This document shows, piece by piece, positions 16,583 to 25,526 of a stretch of 64,000 bases of DNA; position 1 is the stretch's first letter, and each line of letters opens with the position of its first letter. The stretch lies in contig CAYMCO010000023.1 in the NCBI GenBank assembly GCA_964388955.1, forward strand, positions 1-64,000, read 5' to 3'. The position numbers and the translations under genes are program-made. The notes under the pieces were generated by a model. That model saw only the letters and a list, made by a program, of their open reading frames with translations. It was not told where the DNA came from and searched no databases. Source of the stretch: CAYMCO01 sp964388955 (GTDB lineage: Bacteria; Chloroflexota; Anaerolineae; Anaerolineales; E44-bin32).

Positions 16583-18019
16583 ATGGCGACGAAAGATGCA
16601 AATGAGAGCCTTGAGCAGCCGGCGTGGGAGACAAGCCCGTCGCATTTCGCAGTGGTAGGCCAAAATGCCAACGCACCCGTTCTGAATGGCAAGCCGCGGC
16701 CATATATCTGTTTCGACAACGCGGCCACCACTCCGTGCCTGCAGGTGGTGCGAACCAGGGTCAACGAGTTCCTCGAGTGGTATTCAAGTATCCACCGGGG
16801 AGCCGGCTTCAAATCCATCCTCTCGACCGGCGCATACGAGCGGGCCCGGGATGTGCTGGCGGACTATGTCGGTGCAGACAAGGACTCAAACGTAGTGATT
16901 TTCGTTAGGAACACAACTCATGCCCTGAACAAGCTTGCCTCCCGTATACCTTTCAGTGATGGGGAAGTGGTCCTAACTTCGGTGATGGAGCATCACTCCA
17001 ATCTCCTCCCCTGGCGACGAAGAGCCCGGGTCGAGTACATCGATCTCCTGCCCGATGGTTCCCTGGACATTGACGATCTTGAGCACAAACTGCGGATCTA
17101 TCAACAGCGGGTGAAGCTGGTGGCAATCACGGCCGCCTCCAATGTAACAGGCTTCGTCAACCCAGTACATCTGATCGCCGAGATGGCCCACCGCGTAGGG
17201 GCCAGGATCGCAGTAGACGCAGCTCAGGTGGCCGCACACCATCGGGTCGATATGAAGCCGGATAGTGCGAGTGATCACATAGACTTCCTGGCGCTGTCCG
17301 GACACAAGATGTATGCGCCGTTCGGGATCGGAGCATTGATCGGGCCAAGAGCGACCTTTGCGGCCGGAGAGCCCGACTGTGTGGGCGGAGGGGTAGTGGA
17401 TTTTGTCAGCCTGGAGAGCGCATGGTGGAATGGTCCACCAGAGAAGGAAGAGGCCGGAACGCCAAACTGCGTCGGGGCAGTGGCGATGGCGACGGCGGCT
17501 CTAGCGCTGCAAGACATCGGTCTGGACAGCATCGCGCATTATGAGGCTGAGCTCACGGGATATCTACTTGAGAACATCCGACAGGTACCCGGGCTACGCG
17601 TGTTTGGTAGCCAGACGCCGATGCAGGCGGGGGAGCGCCTGGGAATTGTCTCGTTTGATATGCCAGGGATTCCTCATGCCCTTGTGGCCGCGATCCTGAG
17701 CTGCGAAGGCGGCATCGGGGTGAGGACCGGGTGCTTCTGCGCCCACCCGTATGTTCTTCGTCTCCTGGAGATATCACCCGATAAGGCCGAGGCACACCGG
17801 CGCCGGATTCTCAGCGGCGACCGGTCTCAACTACCGGGGCTCGTACGCGTGAGTTTTGGATTCTACAACACAAAGGCAGAGGTGGATCACCTGGTGCACA
17901 TGCTTCACGAAATCGCAGATGGGCGGTATGATGGCCGCTATTCACTTGACAAGCGCTCTGGTGCATATGTGCCGGATGATTTCCACCCTCGGCTGGATGC
18001 CTATTTCCGCCTTGGATGA
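16583..18019 (+). CDS. Class V aminotransferase / cysteine desulfurase-like PLP enzyme
   Basis: PLP enzyme of fold type I, 478 residues, longer than SufS (about 405) by an N-terminal tail and a C-terminal extension. ICFDNAATTPCLQ opens the catalytic domain. EHHSNLLPW (His137) gives the ring-stacking histidine, VDAAQVAAHH the PLP-nitrogen aspartate (Asp212), and LSGHKMYAPFGIG the Schiff-base lysine (Lys242). GVRTGCFCAHPYV places a cysteine where desulfurases have their catalytic Cys. It lies in an operon with the GntR regulator rather than with suf or isc genes. A catabolic role such as C-S lyase, or isopenicillin-N epimerase-like chemistry, is therefore as likely as Fe-S assembly. Confidence 0.9.
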   Translation: MATKDANESLEQPAWETSPSHFAVVGQNANAPVLNGKPRPYICFDNAATTPCLQVVRTRVNEFLEWYSSIHRGAGFKSILSTGAYERARDVLADYVGADKDSNVVIFVRNTTHALNKLASRIPFSDGEVVLTSVMEHHSNLLPWRRRARVEYIDLLPDGSLDIDDLEHKLRIYQQRVKLVAITAASNVTGFVNPVHLIAEMAHRVGARIAVDAAQVAAHHRVDMKPDSASDHIDFLALSGHKMYAPFGIGALIGPRATFAAGEPDCVGGGVVDFVSLESAWWNGPPEKEEAGTPNCVGAVAMATAALALQDIGLDSIAHYEAELTGYLLENIRQVPGLRVFGSQTPMQAGERLGIVSFDMPGIPHALVAAILSCEGGIGVRTGCFCAHPYVLRLLEISPDKAEAHRRRILSGDRSQLPGLVRVSFGFYNTKAEVDHLVHMLHEIADGRYDGRYSLDKRSGAYVPDDFHPRLDAYFRLG

Positions 18020-18231
18020 TCGTGGGGGGGCCATAGCAGCGCACTCTTGAATGCACAGGTGGATCTCCTGGAGGCAGGCCCGGGATCCTACTCTCATCGG
18101 AGGGCATGACAATCTCTGGCCTGACTTGTATGCCTCGAAAGGTTCGTTTCGGCCATATCAGGAGATGAAGACCGCAAACACGCTATTGACGACAGAGCGA
18201 TGCAGATCCGCACAAGAAAAAGGAGTTCATA

Positions 18232-19884
18232 ATGGCAAAACAACGATTGTTCGCGAGTCTGGCGGCCCTGATTGTGCTGGCCGTGCTGAGCTCGGCCTGC
18301 GGTGCGGCGGCCACGCCCACCAGCGAGGGGGAGACCCCCTCGGAGGGGCCAGCGCCCCAAGAGACGCCTGCCCCCGTGGAAGAGACGCTGCCCCCCGAAA
18401 CCGAGGCGGCGCCTGTTGAGGCTGAAATCCCGGAGAATGTCGGCACGCACGCCGTCCCTGCCAGCATGCCTTCGATGGACCCCGACTACATGATGGGCTG
18501 GGATCATCAGCTTGGCTTCGCGATGTACGAAACGCTCACCTTCTGGACACCAGATGGTCTACAGCCGAAACTGGCCACCTCCTGGGAGTCCAATGAGGAT
18601 GGCACCGAATGGACCTTCCATTTGCGTGAAGGTGTGACCTTCCACGATGGAACGCCTTTCACTGCGGATGCCGTGAAGTTCTCCTATGAGCGCACGATTG
18701 AGGCCGGATTGGCTTCCTACTACTTCGATGTGCTCACCGAAATCGATGTAGTGGATGACCATACCGTCGTTCTTCGCACCAGCGAGCCGAACAATATGCC
18801 GTTGATCGTTTCCGCAGGCTACGGCATGTTCATCGTGAACCCCAATGTCGCTGACAAGCCCGAGGGCTGGTTCGAAGAAGGGAACGATGCCGGGACAGGG
18901 CCATACATGATTGAGACCTATGAGCCGGGATCTCGCTGGGTGCTTACAAGATACGATGACTATTGGGGAGGATGGGAACCGGGGCAGTTTACCAAGCTGG
19001 TCTATCTGCTGGTTGAAGATCAAGCGGTTCGTGAGCAGATGATTCGCTCGGGTGAAGCGGATGTGACGAGCTATATCCCATGGGAGTCGTACGATTCTCT
19101 CGAAGCAACCGGCGAAATCACCGTGAACGTCGCTGCACAACTTCTAAACTACATCTGGATGTTCCATCTTGACAACCCCCCCATGGACAATCTGAAGTTG
19201 CGCCAGGCCCTGATCTATGCTTTCCCCTTTGAACAGGTGCAGCAGAGCACTTACGGAGGAAAAGCCGCCATCGCAAAAGGCGTCGCGCCGGCCGTCCTTT
19301 GGGATCCGCCACAGGACCTGGCAGTCCCTGGTTATGATCTGGAAAGGGCCCGCGCTCTATTGACGGAAGCCGGCGTAGGGGACGGATTGGAGCTTCGTCT
19401 TGCTTATGCAACAGGAAACGTGAATGCTCGCATCATGGCGGAACTGTGGCAGGCCGAGTTGGCCAAGATCGGAATCAACCTGACGCTGCAGGAGATCTCG
19501 GCCGCCGCGCGCTGGGACGTGGCCTTCAACCCGGACAATGAGTACCACATTCTGGGTTTCCCTTGGGCTCCCGGCTACCCCAGCTTCTTTGAGTTTGGGA
19601 TCCTGTATCACAGCACATATACCACCAACCCCTCAGCGGCCTATGCCAATGAAACATATGATGCGCTGCTGATGCAAGGACGTGCCGCAGAAGCGACCGA
19701 TATGGACGAAGCGAAGCGGCTGTATGCCGAAGCCCAGCAAATCCTGTTTGACGATGCCGTCGGGGTTTTTGCACTGGATTATCCAATGGACTTCGTCTAC
19801 CGCAACGATGTCGCGGGTTTGCAGCCCGACCCGCCCTACTGGGACATTGTGTTCTGGTACGATTTGCGAAGGACGCAGCCATAA
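18232..19884 (+). CDS. ABC transporter substrate-binding lipoprotein, family 5
   Basis: Periplasmic-type solute receptor, 550 residues. The signal peptide ends in VLSSACG (lipid Cys23) and is followed by a Pro/Glu/Thr linker of about 45 residues. SBP_bac_5 motifs are LATSWESNEDGTEWTFHLR, GVTFHDGTPFTADAVKFS and the C-terminal WDIVFWYDLRR. AAAAAGGAG lies just upstream of the ATG. No permease or ATPase adjoins it, so it probably shares the OppBCDF unit at 11048-14992. Its closest relative in the window seems to be the fragment at 23739-23792, which preserves the same C-terminal FWYD ending. Confidence 0.93.
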   Translation: MAKQRLFASLAALIVLAVLSSACGAAATPTSEGETPSEGPAPQETPAPVEETLPPETEAAPVEAEIPENVGTHAVPASMPSMDPDYMMGWDHQLGFAMYETLTFWTPDGLQPKLATSWESNEDGTEWTFHLREGVTFHDGTPFTADAVKFSYERTIEAGLASYYFDVLTEIDVVDDHTVVLRTSEPNNMPLIVSAGYGMFIVNPNVADKPEGWFEEGNDAGTGPYMIETYEPGSRWVLTRYDDYWGGWEPGQFTKLVYLLVEDQAVREQMIRSGEADVTSYIPWESYDSLEATGEITVNVAAQLLNYIWMFHLDNPPMDNLKLRQALIYAFPFEQVQQSTYGGKAAIAKGVAPAVLWDPPQDLAVPGYDLERARALLTEAGVGDGLELRLAYATGNVNARIMAELWQAELAKIGINLTLQEISAAARWDVAFNPDNEYHILGFPWAPGYPSFFEFGILYHSTYTTNPSAAYANETYDALLMQGRAAEATDMDEAKRLYAEAQQILFDDAVGVFALDYPMDFVYRNDVAGLQPDPPYWDIVFWYDLRRTQP

Positions 19885-20412
19885 AGGGGAGGCTCCACGA
19901 GAGCCTCGATTCTCGTGCATCCGGCGGTCGATGGCTTGCGAGATGAGCTCTGGGAGAAAAATGGCGCGGCCAGCACGCCAGTGATGGGTTCCGGTGCCGC
20001 GATTCGAATTCTCAGGATCGCGGCACCGGGGTGGGGCTTGTGGGATTCGCTCGTGGTGGATTCGCCATAGCGTTCGGTATATCTGACCTGGATCGGCGCG
20101 GCCCTCGCCTGGTGGGGGGCGGACCGCCCGGGTTTGGTGGGTATGCACGTGTGTGACGCCTCGGCAACAAGGAGCCGAAGGCCGGCCGCTCTTATACCCG
20201 GTGAACCCTAGGGTCACTTCCTGTTCGCCGTTGAATCCAGTATGCCGAGACCAGTGGGGGCCTGCAGAGGTCAGTATCCCCAGTGGGTGGCCTTTCTTGG
20301 GGCAGGCTGGACAAGAAACCCCGTCTGAGTGCCCACGTGGCAGGACGGTGAAAGAAGACTCGCGAAGAATAGGGCGTCTGGACATCGGCAGGAGGGATCG
20401 ACGGAGGCGCGT
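19885..20412. other. 528-bp intergenic region with two hairpins
   Basis: No supported gene. Directly after the binding-protein stop is a short stem GAGGCTC/GAGCCTC (19896-19911) that could end transcription, without a T run. Further on is the strong inverted repeat at 19991-20029. Confidence 0.5.
19991..20029. repeat. Perfect 13-bp inverted repeat
   Basis: CCGGTGCCGCGAT (19991-20003) and ATCGCGGCACCGG (20017-20029) are exact complements around a 13-nt loop. It could be a factor-independent-like terminator lacking a U tract, or an operator. It stands alone between the binding-protein and nitroreductase genes. Confidence 0.75.
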
Positions 20413-21285
20413 ATGGCTTCAACGACCAGGGTGGCGTATACCTTCAAGAACTATTCAAGAGCGGATTTGGAGGGGATGCCCACGGAGGTGCTGGGTGCGG
20501 TGCTGCGCGAGCGCGTGCACCACATGATCGAGGTGCCTCTGTACCCGACTTTGCTGCGCTGGAAAGGAAAGCCCATAAGGGGTTTCGGCGCGCAGGCCCA
20601 GCTTGTGTTCGAAGTGTGGCAGCAGCGGGGCCTGCCTGAAGACCGGCCGGATGCCCGGTGGGCGAAACAGTATATTGACATCGCGGCGCAGATTCGCAAG
20701 GGAGAAGAGCCCGATCTGGATGAGCTGGTCCCCGAGCCGTTCAGCCCTGCAGAGATGCAGGTGGTGCGCAAGCTGCTCTACACTCGGCGCTCGGTGCGCA
20801 ACTGGCGGAAGGAGGAGGTGCCGGACGAACTGATCGAGCAGGTTCTCGAGGCGGGCCGGATGGCGCCGATTGGCTGTAATTTGGGGCACCTGCGCTTTGT
20901 GGTGCTGAAAGCTCCGGACGAGAAGAAGCTGATCTGGAGCGATATCTCGACGCGGGACGCATCGGCGATCATTGTCATCTGCCATGACACGCGCGTGGCC
21001 GCAGCGGTGGATCAGGATAGCTTCGTGCCGCAGAATGCAGGTTTCGACGCGGCAGCGGCAGCGGACCACATGCTCTTGATGGCACATGCGCTGGGATTGG
21101 GTGCGGTTTGGCTCTCCGAACTCAAAGCCACGGAGAAGTCCGATGACACGGGAGTGGAATTCAAGCTGGCCTATGGTCTGCCCGACTACCTGGAGGTGGA
21201 TTTGCATATTGCCATCGGATGGCCGGCAATGGGGTCGATCAAATCCCTTCGGCCGCCGCTCGAGGAGCTGGTCATACGGCGCTGA
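20413..21285 (+). CDS. Nitroreductase-family FMN oxidoreductase with N-terminal extension
   Basis: FMN-dependent reductase, 290 residues. The nitroreductase domain begins only near residue 115 with LLYTRRSVRNWRKEEVPDE and continues with VLEAGRMAPIGCNLGHLRFVV, the usual FMN-contact region, and a C-terminal GLGAVWLSEL and AIGWPA. The first 110 residues (starting MASTTRVAYTFKNYSRADL) form an extra, probably helical, segment I do not recognise. GGAGG is five bases before the ATG. The gene is followed 33 bp later by the leader of the SDR gene. The natural substrate is not inferable. Confidence 0.88.
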   Translation: MASTTRVAYTFKNYSRADLEGMPTEVLGAVLRERVHHMIEVPLYPTLLRWKGKPIRGFGAQAQLVFEVWQQRGLPEDRPDARWAKQYIDIAAQIRKGEEPDLDELVPEPFSPAEMQVVRKLLYTRRSVRNWRKEEVPDELIEQVLEAGRMAPIGCNLGHLRFVVLKAPDEKKLIWSDISTRDASAIIVICHDTRVAAAVDQDSFVPQNAGFDAAAAADHMLLMAHALGLGAVWLSELKATEKSDDTGVEFKLAYGLPDYLEVDLHIAIGWPAMGSIKSLRPPLEELVIRR

Positions 21286-21318
21286 TTTCGATGCGGGCCG
21301 GGTACGGAAAAGGAGGCG

Positions 21319-21594
21319 ATGATATCCGTCCAGGAGGCGGCGAGGCAGGTGGAGTTGGTCTGCCGCAGACTGGGTCTATTGCACCTGGCCTATGCGCGGG
21401 TGCTGGTGGATGAGTTGGGCCATGACGCGGGCGAGCGCCTAGTAGAGCTCGGTCTTCGGGGAGCCGTGCCGCAGCCGGAAAGATGGAGCGGGGAGCTATC
21501 AACCCGTCCCGAGTATGGCCGAAGGCCAGGAGATGTCATTCGACGTATCGCTGGGACGCCGGGGGGGAGGCGGGCAGAAAGCAGGAAGAACGAG
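21319..21594 (+). other. In-frame leader before the SDR gene, possible remnant of an ATC-hydrolase-like protein
   Basis: An ATG at 21319 preceded by AAAAGGAGG opens a frame that runs without a stop into the SDR gene. The first 45 residues (RRLGLLHLAYARVLVDELG, then HDAGERLVEL) resemble the N-terminal helix pair of L-2-amino-thiazoline-4-carboxylate hydrolase-type proteins. The remaining 45 residues, rich in Arg, Gly and Pro, look like out-of-use DNA. Either a small gene decayed and fused in frame to the SDR, or the SDR has a long extension. Confidence 0.4.
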
Positions 21595-22368
21595 ATGCGT
21601 GCATTGGATCTATTTGATCTCTCGGGACGCGTGGCGATAATCACAGGGGCATCCTCGGGATTGGGGGTTTGGTTCAGCCGGGGATTGGCAGAGGCGGGGG
21701 CGGACTTGGTGCTGGCGGCGCGCAGGTTTCAGAAGCTTCAGCAACTAGCCGAGGATTTGCGAGCGTTGGGCGTTCGCGCGCTGCCTATTGAAGCCGATGT
21801 CACCCGGCACCATCAGGTCCAGCAGCTTGTCCAAGCCGCGCTTCGAGAATATGGTCGAATAGATATCCTGGTAAACAATGCGGGAGTGGGCCCTGAGGAA
21901 GCCAGGATCGATCATATGAACATCGACGAATTCCGAAAGGTGATGGAGGTCAACCTGTACGGCACATTGATGTGTGCACGGGCAGTGAGCCGTGTGATGA
22001 TCGAGCAGGGCATGGGGCGGATCATCAACATTTCTTCGATATTTGGCTTGCGGGCAGATGCGAAGCGAAGTTCCGCCGCCTACTGCGCTTCGAAAGCTGC
22101 GGTGCTCAATCTTACTCGCGAGCTGGGAAAGCAACTGGCGCCATACGGGGTTCGCGTCAACGGCATTGCGCCGGGCCTATTCCCGACCGAGATGACGGCG
22201 TGGCATTGGGAGACACCGGAGAGAGCGGCAAAGGCGGTCAGGAGCCCGCTTGGCCGCAGCGGCCGGGAGGATGACATGAAGGGCGTGATCGTATTCCTGG
22301 CCTCGCCGGCCTCAGATTATATTGTGGGCCAAACGATCGTTGTGGACGGGGGTCAGATTCTCACGTAG
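21595..22368 (+). CDS. Short-chain dehydrogenase/reductase
   Basis: NAD(P)-dependent oxidoreductase, 257 residues from the ATG at 21595. Motifs: TGASSGLG cofactor loop near residue 18, NNAGVG, NISSIFG serine and YCASK catalytic Tyr-x3-Lys, ending YIVGQTIVVDGGQIL. I chose this start because the classical SDR fold begins here (LFDLSGRVAIITGA) and AGGAAG precedes it. The frame is open back to 21319 (see the separate entry). It may be cotranscribed with the nitroreductase. Confidence 0.92.
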   Translation: MRALDLFDLSGRVAIITGASSGLGVWFSRGLAEAGADLVLAARRFQKLQQLAEDLRALGVRALPIEADVTRHHQVQQLVQAALREYGRIDILVNNAGVGPEEARIDHMNIDEFRKVMEVNLYGTLMCARAVSRVMIEQGMGRIINISSIFGLRADAKRSSAAYCASKAAVLNLTRELGKQLAPYGVRVNGIAPGLFPTEMTAWHWETPERAAKAVRSPLGRSGREDDMKGVIVFLASPASDYIVGQTIVVDGGQILT

Positions 22369-22755
22369 GCCTCAAGGGACGGATTCCCCGGGCTGGGCTG
22401 GGGCACCAGTCGCGGGCAGGGGAGCATGTTCCACCGGTTTCAAGCGCAGATCCGGAGGCGGAACCCGATCCGCGGGGCAGCGCTTGGCGGTTGCAGGAGA
22501 CGGTAGCGAACATTGGAGGGGGGCTGAATTAACTGCAGCGCCCTCTGTTCGGATATCGGTTGACGAGGACCCTTGGGAATTGAACATCCGCGCACGCGCT
22601 GCGAATCGCATGGTCTTGATAGCAGCCGAGAAACGCGTAAGAGAGCAAGGACCACCTGAATTCATGGGCCGCAGCCAAGTCAGCCGCCCTTGAGGCATGA
22701 GGTTCCATGCAGTTGACTCGAGTATGGACAATCCGGTGGTGTGAAGGAGAGAACA
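22369..22755. other. 387-bp gap without a supported gene
   Basis: No open frame has recognisable family motifs. Base composition is slightly less GC-rich toward 22550-22630. I see no strong palindrome. Confidence 0.5.
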
Positions 22756-22758
22756 GTG

Positions 22759-23739
22759 ATGAGAACGATTGAGGTGGGCGACCTGGCGGTTCATCCGGGG
22801 GTTCTTGGAAAGGGTAGACTTGGTACTTTTCACTACGAGAACGGCGCGGCGGTGCACATCCCGCTGATGGTGCTCAATGGCGCAGCCGAAGGGCCCGTAC
22901 TGTGGTTGAGCGCAGGTATGCACGGGCAGGAGCTATCTGGCATTGGTGTGATATGGGAATTGCTCCGGGACCGGCTGGAAGCGACTACGCTGAGAGGCGC
23001 GGTGGTGGCCGTGCCACTGATGAACCCTTTTTCCTTCATTGGTGGGACGTACTACACGCCTCAGGATGGCCTGAACCTGCATGCTGCTTTTCCCGGTGAT
23101 GCGGAGGGGAGTCTGACCGAGCGGCTGGCCAACCTGATTTACGAAGGCGGTCTACGGAAGTGCGATGTCGCAATCGACCTGCACTGCAACCCGCAGAATG
23201 CGATGATGTTCACCTATGCCTTTGATCCGGACGATGGTGGAGTGGGCGCGCAGGGATACAGACTTGCCAGGGCCTTTGGATTGACGGCGGTTGACGTGCC
23301 GCCGAAACCCTCAAGCGTCTCCGCGGATTTGCAGGATGCGGCCTACCATCTCGGCATACCCAGCTTCCTGCTGGAACTCACGCCATACTACAGCATTGAC
23401 CCGTTGGCCGTATCTGTGGGAGTGCGAGGCGTGCTGAACGTGATGAAAGCCCTGGGAATGATCGAAGGGGAGATTGAGCCCCAGAGTGATGTGTTGGTCA
23501 TCCGGGGGCGCCTGGGGATCACACATGCAACTTCGAATCGGGGAGGCTTCGTCGTTCCGGGTAGGCCAATTGGAGACCCGGTGAAAAAGGGCCAGGTCGT
23601 CGGCCACGTGGTGGACCATTATGGAGATCTCGTAGAAGATCTCGTAAGCCCGGTGGATGGCTGGCTGCTGACATGGCCGTTCCTAAATCAATCCGTCTTT
23701 TCCGGCGACCTGGTGGCGATGTACGTGTATCCGAAGTAG
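22759..23739 (+). CDS. Succinylglutamate desuccinylase/aspartoacylase-family metallohydrolase
   Basis: Zinc carboxypeptidase-fold amidohydrolase that removes an acyl group from an acylated amino acid or related amide. The 326-residue product shows the zinc site: His55 and Glu58 in GMHGQELSG and His142 in DLHCNPQN. A later glutamate in LLELTP fits the catalytic position. The C-terminal half contains a biotinyl-lipoyl-like barrel (GRPIGDPVKKGQVVGHVV). AAGGAG sits nine bases before this ATG; a GTG one codon earlier is an alternative. Immediately after its stop lies a fragment of a lost binding-protein gene. Confidence 0.9.
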   Translation: MRTIEVGDLAVHPGVLGKGRLGTFHYENGAAVHIPLMVLNGAAEGPVLWLSAGMHGQELSGIGVIWELLRDRLEATTLRGAVVAVPLMNPFSFIGGTYYTPQDGLNLHAAFPGDAEGSLTERLANLIYEGGLRKCDVAIDLHCNPQNAMMFTYAFDPDDGGVGAQGYRLARAFGLTAVDVPPKPSSVSADLQDAAYHLGIPSFLLELTPYYSIDPLAVSVGVRGVLNVMKALGMIEGEIEPQSDVLVIRGRLGITHATSNRGGFVVPGRPIGDPVKKGQVVGHVVDHYGDLVEDLVSPVDGWLLTWPFLNQSVFSGDLVAMYVYPK

Positions 23740-23792
23740 TGAATCCCCTCTACATGGATACGGTCTTTTGGTATGACATCACCCGGAAATAA
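23739..23792 (+). pseudogene. C-terminal remnant of a family-5 binding protein gene
   Basis: Starting on the last base of the acylase stop codon, 17 sense codons followed by TAA read VNPLYMDTVFWYDITRK. The lipoprotein at 18232-19884 ends with WDIVFWYDLRRTQP, so this is almost certainly the tail of a sibling gene whose body was deleted. No upstream part remains. Confidence 0.7.
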
Positions 23793-24461
23793 CTGCTTGC
23801 TGCAGCCAATTCCGGGCGTGGGGAATGATCATGCCTTTCGCTCATGCTCGTGATGGCCATCCGCGGGGTGTCGCAGGTTCTCGCTGACACAAGGCGGTTA
23901 TGCATGGCTCACACATTGGGGGTGAAGCCATGTCGGGCGTTGCCAAGAAGACGCAGAATCGCTTCGTGGTAGCACAAGGGTGAGAGCACGTCTCACGGTG
24001 GCATTGATTCCGGATACCAACCAGGCGGAATGGGCGCTATTCGGTATGGCGATTCCGTGCGGGCCTTGATGGTGTACCTTCATGTAGAAAAGATGTAGCC
24101 CGTCTGCCCGTTCGGGGATGTGCGCCTTTCCGCGGGCGGGACATGCCACAGAGTTGGTGTCCGGCGGAGGCGTTCCAACTGCTAGCATCACCAGGGCTGG
24201 AGTGAGTTTGTTCGGTCTCTTTCGATCGCATGTTTGGGAGTGGCTTATCCCGGAAGCGCATGCCAGATCCCATCGCGGATCAATTCGTGTAAAACTCAGC
24301 CCCGCCTCCCGAGGCATCATCCTTGCAGTTGGCATTCTGGTCCTGATGCTCAAGGGCATTCATGAGACGGGATAGGGCCACGCCCTGAAGAGCTGCCTCT
24401 TGTTCACACACGCTGCCTTCAAAGGGATGTCTTCTGGTGCGCAGAACCGGGGCCGTCTGCT
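23793..24461. other. Gap of about 670 bp without a supported gene
   Basis: Open frames on the minus strand (for example 23898-24359) have no family motif and atypical composition. Given the gene tail at its left edge, this is probably decayed coding DNA left by a deletion. Confidence 0.45.
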
Positions 24462-25526
24462 TCAAGCTTCCGGGTACAAACCGTAGCTCTTCGCTGCAGA
24501 TATCATTGCCAGAAAGTTTTCCGGCTTGACGCCGGGATGAATTGAGTTCGACGAAGAGAGAATATACCCGCCCCCGGGTGCCGCAACTTCTATCGTGTGT
24601 CTCACAGCCTCTTCAACCTCCTCTTCGGTGCCCGAACATAGCAAATATCTGCAATCGATGTTTCCAATCAGGCATATCCTCCCGGCCGTATGCCTTTTCA
24701 CCTCCGCAATGTCCATGCATTGCGGTTGGATGGGGTTATACCCGTCGAATCCGATCTCGATGAAATCATCGAGAATGGGCCAGACGTTTCCATCGCTGTG
24801 CTTGAAGACCTTCATGCCCCGTTGATGGGCGCATTCGATCAGTTCCTTCTGATACGGCTTGATATACCGGCGGTAATGGATGGGGGACATGAGGGTATTC
24901 ATTTCACTCGCCAGATCGCCGTCAATTGACAGTACCCTGACGCCCATGTCTGCCGCGGTTTCTATTAGAGACCGGTCATAATCCGTTGTGACTCGAGCAA
25001 GGCCGAGGACGAGCTGCGGGTCAACTACGAAATCCATCAGGAGTTCCTGCATGCCTCCGCGTAGAAGCCAGCTAATCTTGAAAGGATCCATGCAGAATAG
25101 GCCCACTGCCATGTGGTCGCCAAGCCGATCGACCGTGTACTTCAATCCAGCGAAATCATCCTCTCGGATGCCGCTGACCAGGTCGAGAGATGCGAGATCA
25201 TCGCGGCACTTCACTGGCCCATCCAAGGGCACCTTCATCCCATGCTCACTTTTCGAGAATATGCATCCATATCGATCACGAACACGGGTGTCATCAATAC
25301 ACTCTTCGCCCATTCCAAGGGGGACCTCAACATAATCTAAACCCACTTCCTCGGCCACCATGGCAAGCAAGTGGAGCGGGCCGAGCCCCTCGTCTGGCTG
25401 CTCGACCTCTATACCCAAGATGCAGGCTAGTTTGGATAGGATGCGCTCATCTATTACTTCCATAATGGGCACCCGGTCGGGCTGCTCTTTGCTGAGTGCG
25501 GTGAGGATCCGCTGTTTCGAGTTCAT
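24462..25526 (-). CDS. Uroporphyrinogen decarboxylase (URO-D)-family protein
   Basis: A TIM-barrel protein of 354 residues related to URO-D and to corrinoid methyltransferases of the MtaA/MtbA type. It starts MNSKQRILTALSKEQPDRVP, the standard opening of the catabolic URO-D-like group, and has FKHSDGNVWPILDDFIEIG and LIGNIDCRYLLC near the C-terminus, where methyltransferases have a zinc site. GPxxDR-type heme enzymes differ, and no heme gene is near, so a methyl-transfer or unknown catabolic role is likelier than heme synthesis. I start at the ATG at 25526, which has TTGGAG upstream. It is a single minus-strand gene. Confidence 0.88.
   Translation of the reverse strand: MNSKQRILTALSKEQPDRVPIMEVIDERILSKLACILGIEVEQPDEGLGPLHLLAMVAEEVGLDYVEVPLGMGEECIDDTRVRDRYGCIFSKSEHGMKVPLDGPVKCRDDLASLDLVSGIREDDFAGLKYTVDRLGDHMAVGLFCMDPFKISWLLRGGMQELLMDFVVDPQLVLGLARVTTDYDRSLIETAADMGVRVLSIDGDLASEMNTLMSPIHYRRYIKPYQKELIECAHQRGMKVFKHSDGNVWPILDDFIEIGFDGYNPIQPQCMDIAEVKRHTAGRICLIGNIDCRYLLCSGTEEEVEEAVRHTIEVAAPGGGYILSSSNSIHPGVKPENFLAMISAAKSYGLYPEA

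Noticed and set aside
15665..16663. 332-codon minus-strand frame over the GntR gene
   Set aside because: The plus-strand GntR product has HTH and FCD motifs and a strong Shine-Dalgarno; the antisense frame has neither.
16583..18019. Assignment as SufS of Fe-S assembly
   Set aside because: Motifs fit desulfurases, but no suf or isc genes are near and it is coupled to a GntR regulator and a receptor, so I kept a general class V call.
23898..24359. 153-codon minus-strand frame in the gap after the acylase
   Set aside because: No family resemblance, no Shine-Dalgarno and composition unlike neighbouring genes.
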